Shown: positions 18,950-27,257 of the stretch, piece after piece
Numbering within the stretch: position 1 is the stretch's first letter
Layout: each line of letters begins with the position of its first letter
Assembly: GCF_016756395.1 (NCBI RefSeq)
Contig: NZ_AP018365.1
Coordinates: 2,983,501 to 3,047,500, forward strand
DNA: 64,000 bases
Direction of reading: 5' to 3'
Origin: Streptomyces sp. SN-593
GTDB lineage: Bacteria; Actinomycetota; Actinomycetes; Streptomycetales; Streptomycetaceae
The notes under the pieces: generated by a model
The model's input: the letters and a program-made list of their open reading frames with translations, nothing else
Told to the model about the DNA's origin: nothing
Databases searched by the model: none
Position numbers and translations under genes: made by a program

Positions 18950-20110
18950 TCACTTCGCCGCCACCACCGCGACGATCACCGCGATCACCACGGCCAGCGC
19001 CGCGATCGCCGCCGTGATCTTCACGGCGCTGTAGGGGCGGTCCCCGATCACCTCGCCGGTGCGGGCGTTCACCATGACCTGCCAGCTCCTGCCCGCGTGC
19101 AGGTAGGTCAGGAACCACACCGGCAGCAGGACCAGCTTGAACGTCACGTCGTCGTACCGGGTGGCCACGGAGGTCAGCCGCTGCTCGTCGCCGCCGATGT
19201 CGGCGCGGCAGTCCGACGCGATCTGCGCGGCCATCCGCTCCTTCGCCGTCTCCAGGCCCTGTTCGGGCTCGACGTCGTAGCGGACGGTCTGGAAGCCGGC
19301 CAGGTACTCGGGCTGGTAGGGGCGCGCCTCCTGGAGGGGCCACGGGGTCAGCTTGTCGAGCTGCTCGGACTTCACGTGGACGGTCCCGGCCACCAGGACG
19401 TCGTCGAAGGCGCGCGCGACGGTGCCGGAGGCGTGGTGCCAGCGGGTGTGCCGGACCTGGCGGGTGCGGGTGACCTGCTGGCCGTTCTCCGTGGCGGTGT
19501 AGGTCTCGGTGGTGTAGTAGTGCTCGCCGCGCTGGCCCTCGTAGCGCGAGGCGGTCGCGGCGTCGTAGGTCCAGTGCGGCAGGTAGCTGCCCTTGAACGT
19601 CTCCGCCTCGGTGACCTTCTTCAGGCTGCCGGGCGCGAACCAGCGGGAGGACGTCCAGGTGTTCAGCCGGTCCCGGGCGGCGCCGCGGTCCAGGCCGAAC
19701 GGGACGACCGCCTCGGGCACCACCCGCTCGGTCTGCTCGGCGTCGGCGACCAGCGGGGTCGCGCAGAACTGGCAGCGCGCCGACAGGTCGTCGGTCTCCG
19801 TGCGGGCGCCGCAGCCCGGGCACAGGAACGCGCGGGCCTCGCCCAGCACGACGGCACGCGGCTTGTCCCGCAGCGCCGCCAACTCCCCGATGGGATGCTC
19901 GCGCACCTGGCGCGGCACCTGGGCGAGCGCCTGCTCGTGTCCGCAGTACGGGCACTTCAGCGCGCCCGCGCCCGGCGAGAACTCGACGGTCGCGCCGCAC
20001 GCCTCGCACGGGTACGACCGCACGTCGCCCGCCGCCTGTCCGTACGCCCCCGCCTGCGGTGCGCCGGTGGCGGCCGCCTGCCCCTCCGGGCCGCGCTCCT
20101 GAGTGCTCAT
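18950..20110 (-). CDS. Double zinc-ribbon protein with C-terminal membrane anchor (YdjG-like)
   Basis: 386 residues, ATG start. Two zinc ribbons: C35xxC38...C53xxC56 (CEACG...CPYCG) and C97xxC100...C113xxC116 (CPGCG...CQFC). A central region (~140-355) is beta-rich with many Tyr/Trp/His (GSYLPHWTYDAAT; HYYTTETYTATENG). A single transmembrane segment ends the protein (AVKITAAIAALAVVIAVIVAVV), placing the ribbons in the cytosol. It is downstream of an SPFH gene on the same strand (143 bp gap), matching the YdjG and YdjI partners of the B. subtilis ydjFGHI membrane-stress operon; PspA (YdjF) and the TPM protein (YdjH) are absent here. The YdjG link is inference. Confidence 0.8.
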   Translation of the reverse strand: MSTQERGPEGQAAATGAPQAGAYGQAAGDVRSYPCEACGATVEFSPGAGALKCPYCGHEQALAQVPRQVREHPIGELAALRDKPRAVVLGEARAFLCPGCGARTETDDLSARCQFCATPLVADAEQTERVVPEAVVPFGLDRGAARDRLNTWTSSRWFAPGSLKKVTEAETFKGSYLPHWTYDAATASRYEGQRGEHYYTTETYTATENGQQVTRTRQVRHTRWHHASGTVARAFDDVLVAGTVHVKSEQLDKLTPWPLQEARPYQPEYLAGFQTVRYDVEPEQGLETAKERMAAQIASDCRADIGGDEQRLTSVATRYDDVTFKLVLLPVWFLTYLHAGRSWQVMVNARTGEVIGDRPYSAVKITAAIAALAVVIAVIVAVVAAK

Positions 20111-20253
20111 GGCCTCGCTCTCCCCACCCTCGTGTGCCCGGCCGTCCGCGGGCCGGCCTCGACGTGCCTTGCGTGCGTGCTCCCGGGGCACCCGCGGGCG
20201 CGGGCGCCGTGGCGCCTTCGGTCCGCGACGGCGCCCCCCCGCGCCGGTCCGCC

Positions 20254-21390
20254 TCACGCCTGCGGCGGCAGCGGCGGCGGCACCGCCCCGAACAGCCCGC
20301 CGACCTCCGGGACCTGCGCGGCGGGCAGCCACCCGGCCATACCGTCCTTCCAGACCAGCGTCTCGCGGGTGAGGGTGCCGGCCGCGACCAGGCCGGACAG
20401 CGCGGCGGCGTCGTACGGGCCCTGCTGGGCGCCGCCGATCCCGAGGAACCACTGGGCCTGCCGGGGCAGCGGCGGCGGGGTGGCGGCCGCGGGAGCGGGC
20501 GCGGCAGCCGCGGGGGCCTGCGGAGCCTGCCCGGTCTGCGGGGCGAGCCCCGCGGCGATCCGCTGGCCCATCGCCAGCCCGACGCCCAGGCCGACGCCCT
20601 CGCCCCCGCCGCCCGGGTTGCGGGCCGCGTCCCCGATCGCGTTCGCCGCCTGGAACTGCGTGTACTGGTCGAGGTTGCCCGCGATGCCCATCCGCGACCG
20701 GGTGTCGATGGCCTCCTCGACCTCCGGCGGCAGCGAGATGTTCTCGATCACGAACTTCGGCACCGCGATGCCGACCGACGCCAGTTCCTGGCTGAGCACC
20801 CCGGCCAGCCGGGTGCCGATCGCGTCCTGCTGCGTGGCCAGGTCCAGCATCGGCACACCCGAGGCGGCGAGCGCGGTGGACAGCCGGCCGACGATGAGCT
20901 GGCGCAGGTACTCCTGGACCTCCTCGGTGCGGAACTGCGGGTCGGTGCCCGCCAGTTCGCGCAGCAGCGCGGCCGCGTCCACCACCTTCGCGGCGAACGA
21001 GCCGAAGGCCCGCAGCCGGACCATCCCGAACTCGGCGTCCCGCACGATCACCGGGTTCGCCGTCCCCCACTTCATGTCGGTGAACTGGCGGGTGGTGACG
21101 AAGTACACCTCGGCCTTGAACGGCGAGTCGAAGCCGTACTTCCAGCCCTTGAGGGTGGACAGGATCGGCATGTTCTGGGTGTGCAGGGTGTACGTGCCGG
21201 GGGTGAACACGTCGGCGATCTGGCCCTCGTTGACGAACACGGCCGTCTGGGACTCGCGCACGACGAGCCTGGCGCCCATCTTGATCTCGTTGTCGTGCCG
21301 CGGGAACCGCCACACGATGGTGTCCCGACTGTCGTCGGTCCACTCCACGATGTCGATGAACTCGCCCCGGATCGCGTCGAACAGACCCAC
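20254..21390 (-). CDS. SPFH/GYF-domain protein (YdjI-like)
   Basis: 378 residues from GTG (21388-21390) after GGGGGACGGGC. The N-terminal ~270 residues are the SPFH (virion-core/YdjI) fold: MGLFDAIRGEFIDIVEW, ETASQTAV-type strand VFVNEGQIADVFTPGTYTL, then IGTRLAGVLSQELASVGI and VIENISLPPEVEEAIDTRS. A Pro/Ala linker leads to a GYF_2 domain (~318-365: WFLGIGGAQQGPYDAAAL, LVWKDGMAGWLPAAQ). Members gather at membranes or curved surfaces as oligomers. It has no transmembrane segment, so it probably docks on the zinc-ribbon membrane protein encoded next to it (inference). Confidence 0.9.
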   Translation of the reverse strand: MGLFDAIRGEFIDIVEWTDDSRDTIVWRFPRHDNEIKMGARLVVRESQTAVFVNEGQIADVFTPGTYTLHTQNMPILSTLKGWKYGFDSPFKAEVYFVTTRQFTDMKWGTANPVIVRDAEFGMVRLRAFGSFAAKVVDAAALLRELAGTDPQFRTEEVQEYLRQLIVGRLSTALAASGVPMLDLATQQDAIGTRLAGVLSQELASVGIAVPKFVIENISLPPEVEEAIDTRSRMGIAGNLDQYTQFQAANAIGDAARNPGGGGEGVGLGVGLAMGQRIAAGLAPQTGQAPQAPAAAAPAPAAATPPPLPRQAQWFLGIGGAQQGPYDAAALSGLVAAGTLTRETLVWKDGMAGWLPAAQVPEVGGLFGAVPPPLPPQA

Positions 21391-21603
21391 GCCCGTCCCC
21401 CATTCCGCGCTGCGCGCGCTGCTTGCCCCGATGATCGTCCAGCGGCCCGGGCGCCCCCGAGCCCCGGCACTCTAGCAACCGCCCCCGTCCCCACCCGTAC
21501 AGGACGCCCGCCCCCGATCCCCGGTTCCGCGCCGGATTGGCCCGGGGATCGGAGTGCGGAGTGGACCAGGGCGCCGGCGCCGGCGGGCCGTAGCGTCGGG
21601 GGC

Positions 21604-22050
21604 ATGACGCAACGAGGAAACTACGCCCGGCAGGCGCCGGACGCGTACAGGGCGATGCTGGCGTTCGGCCGGGCCGCGACGCAGGGGCTCGACCCGGTGG
21701 TCGGGGAGCTGGTGAAGATCCGGGCCTCGCAGATCAACCGGTGTGCCTTCTGCCTGGACATGCACGTGAAGGAGGCGCGCAAGGCCGGTGAGAGCGACGA
21801 GCGGATCGACCTGCTCGCCGCGTGGGAGGAGGTCGACGGCCTCTACACCGACCGGGAGCGGGCCGCGCTGGCGCTGACCGAGGCGGTCACGCTGCTCACC
21901 GAGGGGTTCGTGCCGGACGAGGTGTACGCGCGGGCCGCCGCGCACTTCGACGAGGCCGAACTGGCCCGGCTGGTCGGGGCGATCGTCGCGATCAACGCGT
22001 GGAACCGCTTCAACGTGGCGTTCCGCACCCCGCCCGGGAGCCCGGCGTGA
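21604..22050 (+). CDS. AhpD/carboxymuconolactone-decarboxylase-family protein
   Basis: 148 residues. Carries the AhpD-type signature VKIRASQINRCAFCLDMH: a CxxC pair five residues before an equivalent His, used for peroxidase-linked disulfide chemistry. The all-helical CMD fold is consistent with ELARLVGAIVAINAWNRF near the C-terminus. Likely a small peroxidase/alkylhydroperoxidase acting on organic peroxides. Its TGA overlaps the GTG of the next gene, so the two are translationally coupled. Confidence 0.9.
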   Translation: MTQRGNYARQAPDAYRAMLAFGRAATQGLDPVVGELVKIRASQINRCAFCLDMHVKEARKAGESDERIDLLAAWEEVDGLYTDRERAALALTEAVTLLTEGFVPDEVYARAAAHFDEAELARLVGAIVAINAWNRFNVAFRTPPGSPA

Positions 22051-22787
22051 GCGCCCCCGCGGGCGGCGCCGCCGCGCTGCGCGCCCTGCACACGGGCCGG
22101 GCGGCCGGCGACCCGCTGGTGCTGCCCGGGCCGTGGGACGCGGCGAGCGCGAGGGTCTTCGCGGACGCCGGGTTCGCGGCGCTGGCCACGCCCAGCGAGG
22201 GCGTGTCGGCGGCGCTCGGCTACGCCGACGGGCAGGGCACTCCGCCGGACGAGATGTTCGCCGCGATCCGCCGGATCACCCGCGCCGTGGACGTGCCGGT
22301 GACCGCGGACGTCGAGGCCGGGTACGGCCTGCCGGCCGCGGAGCTGGTGGAACGGCTGCTGGAGGCCGGGGCGGTCGGGTGCAACCTGGAGGACTCCGAC
22401 CCGGCGGCGGGCACCCTGCGGGACCCGGGCGCGCAGGCGGACTTCCTCGCGGAGGTGCGGGCCGCGGCCGGGGACGCGCTGGTGCTCAACGCGCGCGTCG
22501 ACACCTACCTGCGCGGGACGGACCGTACGCCGGCGGCCGCGATCGCCCGCGGGGTGCGGTACGCCGCGGCCGGAGCGGACGTGGTCTACCCGATCCTCGC
22601 CCCGCCGGCGCAGCTCGCCGCGATCGCCGAGGGGGTGGGGCTCCCGGTGAACGCGCTCTGCCGGGCCGGCGGCCCCGCGCCCCGCGAACTCGGGGTGTTC
22701 GGCGCCGCCCGGGTGACGTTCGGCGGCGGGCTCCACCACCAGGCGACGGACACGCTGCGGGCGGTCGCCGCGGGCCTGGCCACCTGA
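22047..22787 (+). CDS. Isocitrate lyase/PEP mutase-superfamily enzyme
   Basis: 246 residues, GTG start overlapping the upstream stop (GTGA). A TIM-barrel of the PrpB/PEP mutase group: LPGPWDAASARVFADAGFAA, TADVEAGYG (Mg-binding Asp/Glu), VGCNLEDSD, NARVDTYL. The isocitrate lyase KKCGH loop is absent, which argues against a true isocitrate lyase; oxaloacetate decarboxylase, methylisocitrate lyase or phosphonopyruvate chemistry remain possible. Ends before a long bidirectional hairpin. Confidence 0.85.
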   Translation: MSAPAGGAAALRALHTGRAAGDPLVLPGPWDAASARVFADAGFAALATPSEGVSAALGYADGQGTPPDEMFAAIRRITRAVDVPVTADVEAGYGLPAAELVERLLEAGAVGCNLEDSDPAAGTLRDPGAQADFLAEVRAAAGDALVLNARVDTYLRGTDRTPAAAIARGVRYAAAGADVVYPILAPPAQLAAIAEGVGLPVNALCRAGGPAPRELGVFGAARVTFGGGLHHQATDTLRAVAAGLAT

Positions 22788-22792
22788 AGTGC

Positions 22793-22844
22793 CCCCCTGC
22801 TCCCCTTTGTCGCGCCCGCGGACGCGACAAAGGGGCGCAGGGGG
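22793..22844. terminator. 22-bp bidirectional terminator hairpin
   Basis: A 22-bp stem (one G-U pair) with loop CCCGCGGA separates the convergent PEP-mutase-like and molybdenum-hydroxylase genes. Arms 22793-22814 and 22823-22844 include CCCCTTTGTCGCG and its complement; in each direction the second arm is read as the end of the stem. Confidence 0.85.
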
Positions 22845-22854
22845 CCGGGACCGC

Positions 22855-25170
22855 TCAGGCGGTGGGGGGTTTGACGACCGCGGCCTGGGGGCGGATGGGG
22901 AGGCGGTTGACGGGACGGCCGGTGGCCGCGCGGACCGCGGCGGCGACGGCCGCCGGGGAGGTGACCACCGGCACCGCGGAGGCCGCCTTCGCCCCGAAGG
23001 GGGCCACCACGTCCCGCTCCTCGACGAGCCTGACGATCCGCACGTCGGGCGCGTCGAGGGCGGTCGGCAACGCGTATCCGGTGAGGTTGGGCCGCTTGAC
23101 GATCCCGCGCGGCGCCCGCAGGTCCTCCATGAGCGCCAGACCCAGCCCCTGGGTGACGCCGGCCTCGATCCGCGCGGCGAGCTGCCGCGGGTTGAGCACC
23201 CGTCCGACGTCCTGCGCGACGGCGAGTTCGACCACCCGCACGGCCCCCAGCTCGATGTCCACGTCCACCACCGCGCGGATCGCGCAGAAGGCCAGCCCGA
23301 CGAACGCGTCGCCCTGCCCGTTGTCGTCGAGCCGGTCGGTCGGGTGCGGCCGGCACTGCGCGGTGGCCCACAGCTCCTTGCCGTCGAGCGTCTCGGCGAC
23401 CGTCGTGGACAGCACCCCGTCGTAGGACGTGATCTTGCCGTCGGCGATGGACAGCAGCTCCACCGACATGCCGAACTTCGCGGCCAGCGGCTGGAGCAGT
23501 TGGGTGCGGACCATCTTGGCCGCGCGCTCCACCGCCCCGCCCGACACCCAGGTGTGCCGCCCTCGCGCGGCCGGCCCGGCCGGCGGCTGGTCGGTGTCCG
23601 AGGGCAGCACCCGCACGTCGTCGACGCCGAGCACCTCCTGCACGATCTGCCGGGCCAGCGTGGTGAACCCCTGCCCGGTCTCGACGGCCGAGCAGATGAC
23701 GGTGGCGCGGCCGTCGTGGATGCGCACGGTCGCGGTGGACACCTCGTCCGCGCCCTCGGCGCCGAGCACGTGCACCATGCCGAGCGCGTAGCCGACCCCG
23801 CGGCGCACCGCCCCGGGCTCCCCGGCGCCGGAGACGCCGCCGGGCAGCAGCCACTGCGACTCGTCGTCGCCGTCGGGCAGCGGCGGCAGGTCGGCGTCCC
23901 GCACGGCCTTGAGCAGTTCGCCGACCGGCGCCGGGCAGGTGACGGTCTGGCTGGTGGGCAGCAGGTCCCCGGTGGCCAGCACGTTCCGCATCCGGATCTC
24001 GGCCGGGTCCAGGCCGAGCTTGGCGGCGAGCTTGTCCATCTGGCCCTCGTAGGCCGCGCAGACCTGGAGCGCGCCCTCGCCCCGCACGTGCCCGGACGGC
24101 GGGTTGTTGGTGCGCACCGCCCAGCCCTCGACGAACACGTGCGGCACCACGTACGGGCCGGCGGCGAAGGCGACGGCGGCGGCGAGCGCGTCGGAGGACG
24201 CGTCGGCGTAGGCGCCCGCGTCGAGCAGGATCTGCGCCTCGACCTTGACCAGCCGGCCCTCGGCGTCGGCGTGGTGGCGGTAGCGCAGCAGGGTGGGGTG
24301 GCGGTGCGCGTGGCCGAGGAAGGACTCCTCCCGGGTGGCCACGAACTTCACCGGGCAGCCGGTGCGCAGCGCCAGCAGGCCCAGCGGCAGTTGGATGCCG
24401 GAGTCCTCGCGGTCGCCCATCGCGCCGGGGACGCCGGTGACCACGACCTTGACGCGGTCGGACTCCAGCCCGAAGCAGGCGGCGGCGATGTCCCGGTCGG
24501 CGTGTGGATCGGTGGACGCGACGTAGAGTTCCACGCCGCCGTCCGGGCGCGGCACGGCCAGCCCGGCCTCGGCGCCGATCGGGGCGGGGTCCTGCCGGCC
24601 GACCCGGTACAGGCCCTCCACCACGACGTCGCCGACCGCCTCCGCGTCGCCGAAGCGCAGCGGGATGTGCCGGATCAGGTTGCCGTCGGGGTGCAGCGGC
24701 TGGGCGGCGAACGCCTTCTCCGGGTCGGTGACCGGCTCCAGCACCTCGTACTCGACGAGGATCGCGGCCGCGGCCAGCCGGGCGGTGTCCGGGTGGTCGG
24801 CGGCGACCGCGGCGATCGGCTCGCCGTGGTGGCGCACGACGTCGTGGGCGAACACCGGCCGGTCGGCGACCCCGCGGCCGTGCATGGCGTCGCCGGGCAC
24901 GTCCTCGTGGGTGACCACGGCGCGCACCCCGGGCATCGCGACCGCGTCGGAGGTGTCGACACGGGTGATCCGCGCGTGCGGGTAGGGCGAGCGCAGCACC
25001 GCCGCCCACAGCAGGCCCTCGGCCCACAGGTCGGCGGCGTACGGGTAGGTGCCCTGCGCCTTCGGCAGCGCGTCGGCGGAGGGCACCGAGGCGCCGATGC
25101 CGTGCGGCTCGCCGCCGGTGTCGGCCAGCGGGTCGGCCACCGCTCCGGGGCCCTCGACGATGCTGCTCAC
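22855..25170 (-). CDS. Molybdenum hydroxylase large subunit (XdhA/CoxL type), atypical active site
   Basis: 771 residues, full family length. Binds Mo-molybdopterin; the three subunits together hydroxylate purines, aldehydes or CO-like substrates. The N-terminal a/b hammerhead has RSPYPHARITRVDTSDA; the Mo-binding part has GVPGAMGDREDSG, NNPPSGHVRGEGALQV, GQGFTTLARQIVQEVLG. Near the C-terminus the family normally has G-x-G-E, whose Glu is the catalytic base. Here the equivalent stretch reads GAKAASAVPVV, with Ala where Glu is expected. Activity is therefore doubtful or altered. ATGA overlap with the iron-sulfur gene upstream. Confidence 0.86.
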   Translation of the reverse strand: MSSIVEGPGAVADPLADTGGEPHGIGASVPSADALPKAQGTYPYAADLWAEGLLWAAVLRSPYPHARITRVDTSDAVAMPGVRAVVTHEDVPGDAMHGRGVADRPVFAHDVVRHHGEPIAAVAADHPDTARLAAAAILVEYEVLEPVTDPEKAFAAQPLHPDGNLIRHIPLRFGDAEAVGDVVVEGLYRVGRQDPAPIGAEAGLAVPRPDGGVELYVASTDPHADRDIAAACFGLESDRVKVVVTGVPGAMGDREDSGIQLPLGLLALRTGCPVKFVATREESFLGHAHRHPTLLRYRHHADAEGRLVKVEAQILLDAGAYADASSDALAAAVAFAAGPYVVPHVFVEGWAVRTNNPPSGHVRGEGALQVCAAYEGQMDKLAAKLGLDPAEIRMRNVLATGDLLPTSQTVTCPAPVGELLKAVRDADLPPLPDGDDESQWLLPGGVSGAGEPGAVRRGVGYALGMVHVLGAEGADEVSTATVRIHDGRATVICSAVETGQGFTTLARQIVQEVLGVDDVRVLPSDTDQPPAGPAARGRHTWVSGGAVERAAKMVRTQLLQPLAAKFGMSVELLSIADGKITSYDGVLSTTVAETLDGKELWATAQCRPHPTDRLDDNGQGDAFVGLAFCAIRAVVDVDIELGAVRVVELAVAQDVGRVLNPRQLAARIEAGVTQGLGLALMEDLRAPRGIVKRPNLTGYALPTALDAPDVRIVRLVEERDVVAPFGAKAASAVPVVTSPAAVAAAVRAATGRPVNRLPIRPQAAVVKPPTA

Positions 25171-27257
25171 CGGTCACCTCCCGAGGTCGCGGGACCGCCC
25201 TGGTGCGGGATGCGGGCGGGGTCGTCGGAACCCGCGGCGCCCTGGTCGTCCGGGTCGCGGCCGGTGTCGCGGGCGGCGACGACCGACCGGACGGCGTCGA
25301 GGACGCCCCGGTAGCCGGAGCAGCGGCACAGGTTGCCGCTGAGCGCCTGGCGGATGTCGAGGTCGGTCGGCCGGTGGTTGCCCTCAAGCAGGTCGTGGAC
25401 GGTCATCGCCATGCCCGGGATGCAGAAGCCGCACTGCACGGCGCCGCTGTCGGCCAGCGCGCACTGGACGTCGGAGGGGCGGCCGTCGACGGTCAGGCCC
25501 TCGACGGTGCGCACCTCGCTGCCGGCCGCGGTCGCCGCGGGCACCAGGCAGGACGCCACCAGCCGCCCGTCCACCTGGACGGAGCAGGCGCCGCACTCGC
25601 CCTGCTCGCAGCCGTCCTTGGCGCCGGCCAGCCCCAGCCGCTCGCGCAGCACGTACAGCAGGGACTCGCCGAGCCAGGCGTCGGTGACGGGCCGGTCGGT
25701 GCCGTTGACCCGCAGCATGTAGGAGGCGAGCGGGTGCTCGCTGCGGGTCTCGGCGGCGGGTTCGAACGCCTCCTCCGGGCCGGGAGCGACGTCGGGGGCG
25801 GCGGGGTCGGGCTCGGCCGCGCCGGCGCCGTCGGAGCCGAAGTCCGTGGCTCCGTCGCCGTCCTGGACGGTGCCGGTGCCGTCGCCGGGCGCGAGGTCGC
25901 CGGGCTGGGCGTCGTCGGCGGGCGCGTCGCCGTCCACGGCCTCCACGGGGTCCGCGGGGTCGGAGGCGTCCACGGCCTCCACGGTGCCCGGTACGGGCGC
26001 GGCGGCCTGGTCGGCGGCGGGGTCGGGGCCGCCGTCCTGCCGGGGCTCCTCGGGGCCGTCGGGGAGGTCGGCGCCGTCCTGCGGCGCGGGCCGCTCGGCG
26101 CCGTCCGGACCCGCGGGGTCGGGCAGCACGTCGTACCCCTCGGGGCCGCCGGCCGGTTCCGCGGCGGCGGCCTCGTCGAACCGCGGTACGCCGTAGTCCT
26201 GGAGGTCGCCGGCCGCGGCGCCGTCGTGGCCGGCGGAGGGGTCCTGGACGCCGTAGGGGTGCTCACCGGTCGCGGCGCCGTCGTGGCCGCCCGGACGGTC
26301 CTGGGCGGCCCCCTCGCCCGTCGGCGCGGGGGGCGGGGCCTCCGGGTCGTCCACGATGCCCGACCAGGCCGCGTCGGCGGCCGGGGCGTGGGCCGGCAGC
26401 CACGGCACCGCGTCGCCGCCCTCCGGGCCGGTGAACGGCATCTCCCAGTGGCCGCTGCCGCCGTCGGACGGCGCGTCGTCGGCGCCGCCGCGCGCCCGTT
26501 CGGCCGCGGCCCGCTCCTGCGCCGCCTGCGCGGCGGCGGCCGCGCCCTGGCCGAACATGGCGGCGGGGAAGGAGTGGGTGGGCGCGGGCGAGGGCGTCTG
26601 GTCCCAGGCAGGCGAGAAGGCGCCGAGGGAGTACTCGCCGGACTCGGCCTCGGACTCCTCCCTTATGACCGGGATCGACCAGGTGGTGGCCGGGTCGGGG
26701 GCGCCGCCGGAAGGCTCGCCGCTGCCGCCGTCGCCCGGACCGGGGTCGCCCGGGCCGGCGTCGTGGCCGGGGAACGGACCGCCCCCCGCGTCGTCCTGGC
26801 CGCCGCCGAACCCGCCGTAGCCGCCCGCGGGGTCGAGGTGCCCGGCGTGGCCGGCGTGCTCGTACGGCCGCTCGTGGCCGGCGTAGGGCCGGCCGGGGTC
26901 GCCGCCCTGCGGGCCGGGCTGCTCCTGCGGCGGGTAGGCGTAGGCCGCCGGGTCGTCCGGGCCGGGACCGAACAGCGGCTGGCCGACCTGGTAGCCGCCG
27001 TCGTCCAGGTAGCCGGCGTCGCCCGCCGGCCGGCCGTTCCAGCCGGGACCGGCCGGGCCGTGCGCGCCGAGCGGGTCCTCGCCGGGCCGCGGCTCGGGCG
27101 GGAGTTGGGCCGCGAAGGACACGTGCATGGTCTGGTCGGGGTCGTAGTCCCCGCCGCCGGGCACCGGCTGCCAGGCGCCGGCGGTGCCCGGGCCGTGCAC
27201 GTCGTGCTGCTCGTGCTGCTCGTGCTGGTCCCGCTCGTTCGGCTGCCGGTCGGTCAT
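25167..27257 (-). CDS. Molybdenum hydroxylase 2Fe-2S subunit with long disordered N-terminal extension
   Basis: 696 residues, against ~160-200 usual for this subunit. The C-terminal part (~510-665) is the standard small subunit: plant-type cluster CEQGECGACSVQVDG...SCLVPA, then second cluster CGFCIPGMAM...NLCRCSGYRGV. The first ~505 residues are Gly/Pro/Asp/Glu-rich, acidic, and low in complexity, with a few conserved-looking aromatic spots (YAYPPQEQPGP, WSIPVIREES, HWEMPFTGPEGG). Third-position G/C bias holds throughout, so it appears to be real coding sequence. Starts at ATG (27255-27257), overlapping the FAD-subunit stop by ATGA. Confidence 0.85.
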   Translation of the reverse strand: MTDRQPNERDQHEQHEQHDVHGPGTAGAWQPVPGGGDYDPDQTMHVSFAAQLPPEPRPGEDPLGAHGPAGPGWNGRPAGDAGYLDDGGYQVGQPLFGPGPDDPAAYAYPPQEQPGPQGGDPGRPYAGHERPYEHAGHAGHLDPAGGYGGFGGGQDDAGGGPFPGHDAGPGDPGPGDGGSGEPSGGAPDPATTWSIPVIREESEAESGEYSLGAFSPAWDQTPSPAPTHSFPAAMFGQGAAAAAQAAQERAAAERARGGADDAPSDGGSGHWEMPFTGPEGGDAVPWLPAHAPAADAAWSGIVDDPEAPPPAPTGEGAAQDRPGGHDGAATGEHPYGVQDPSAGHDGAAAGDLQDYGVPRFDEAAAAEPAGGPEGYDVLPDPAGPDGAERPAPQDGADLPDGPEEPRQDGGPDPAADQAAAPVPGTVEAVDASDPADPVEAVDGDAPADDAQPGDLAPGDGTGTVQDGDGATDFGSDGAGAAEPDPAAPDVAPGPEEAFEPAAETRSEHPLASYMLRVNGTDRPVTDAWLGESLLYVLRERLGLAGAKDGCEQGECGACSVQVDGRLVASCLVPAATAAGSEVRTVEGLTVDGRPSDVQCALADSGAVQCGFCIPGMAMTVHDLLEGNHRPTDLDIRQALSGNLCRCSGYRGVLDAVRSVVAARDTGRDPDDQGAAGSDDPARIPHQGGPATSGGDR

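Noticed and set aside
18950..21478. 842-residue frame that would fuse the zinc-ribbon protein to upstream sequence
   Set aside because: The upstream half is out of frame with the SPFH gene that occupies it; the true start is ATG 20110 (MSTQERG).
22047..22787. Isocitrate lyase assignment
   Set aside because: The KKCGH catalytic loop is missing, so only superfamily membership is supported.
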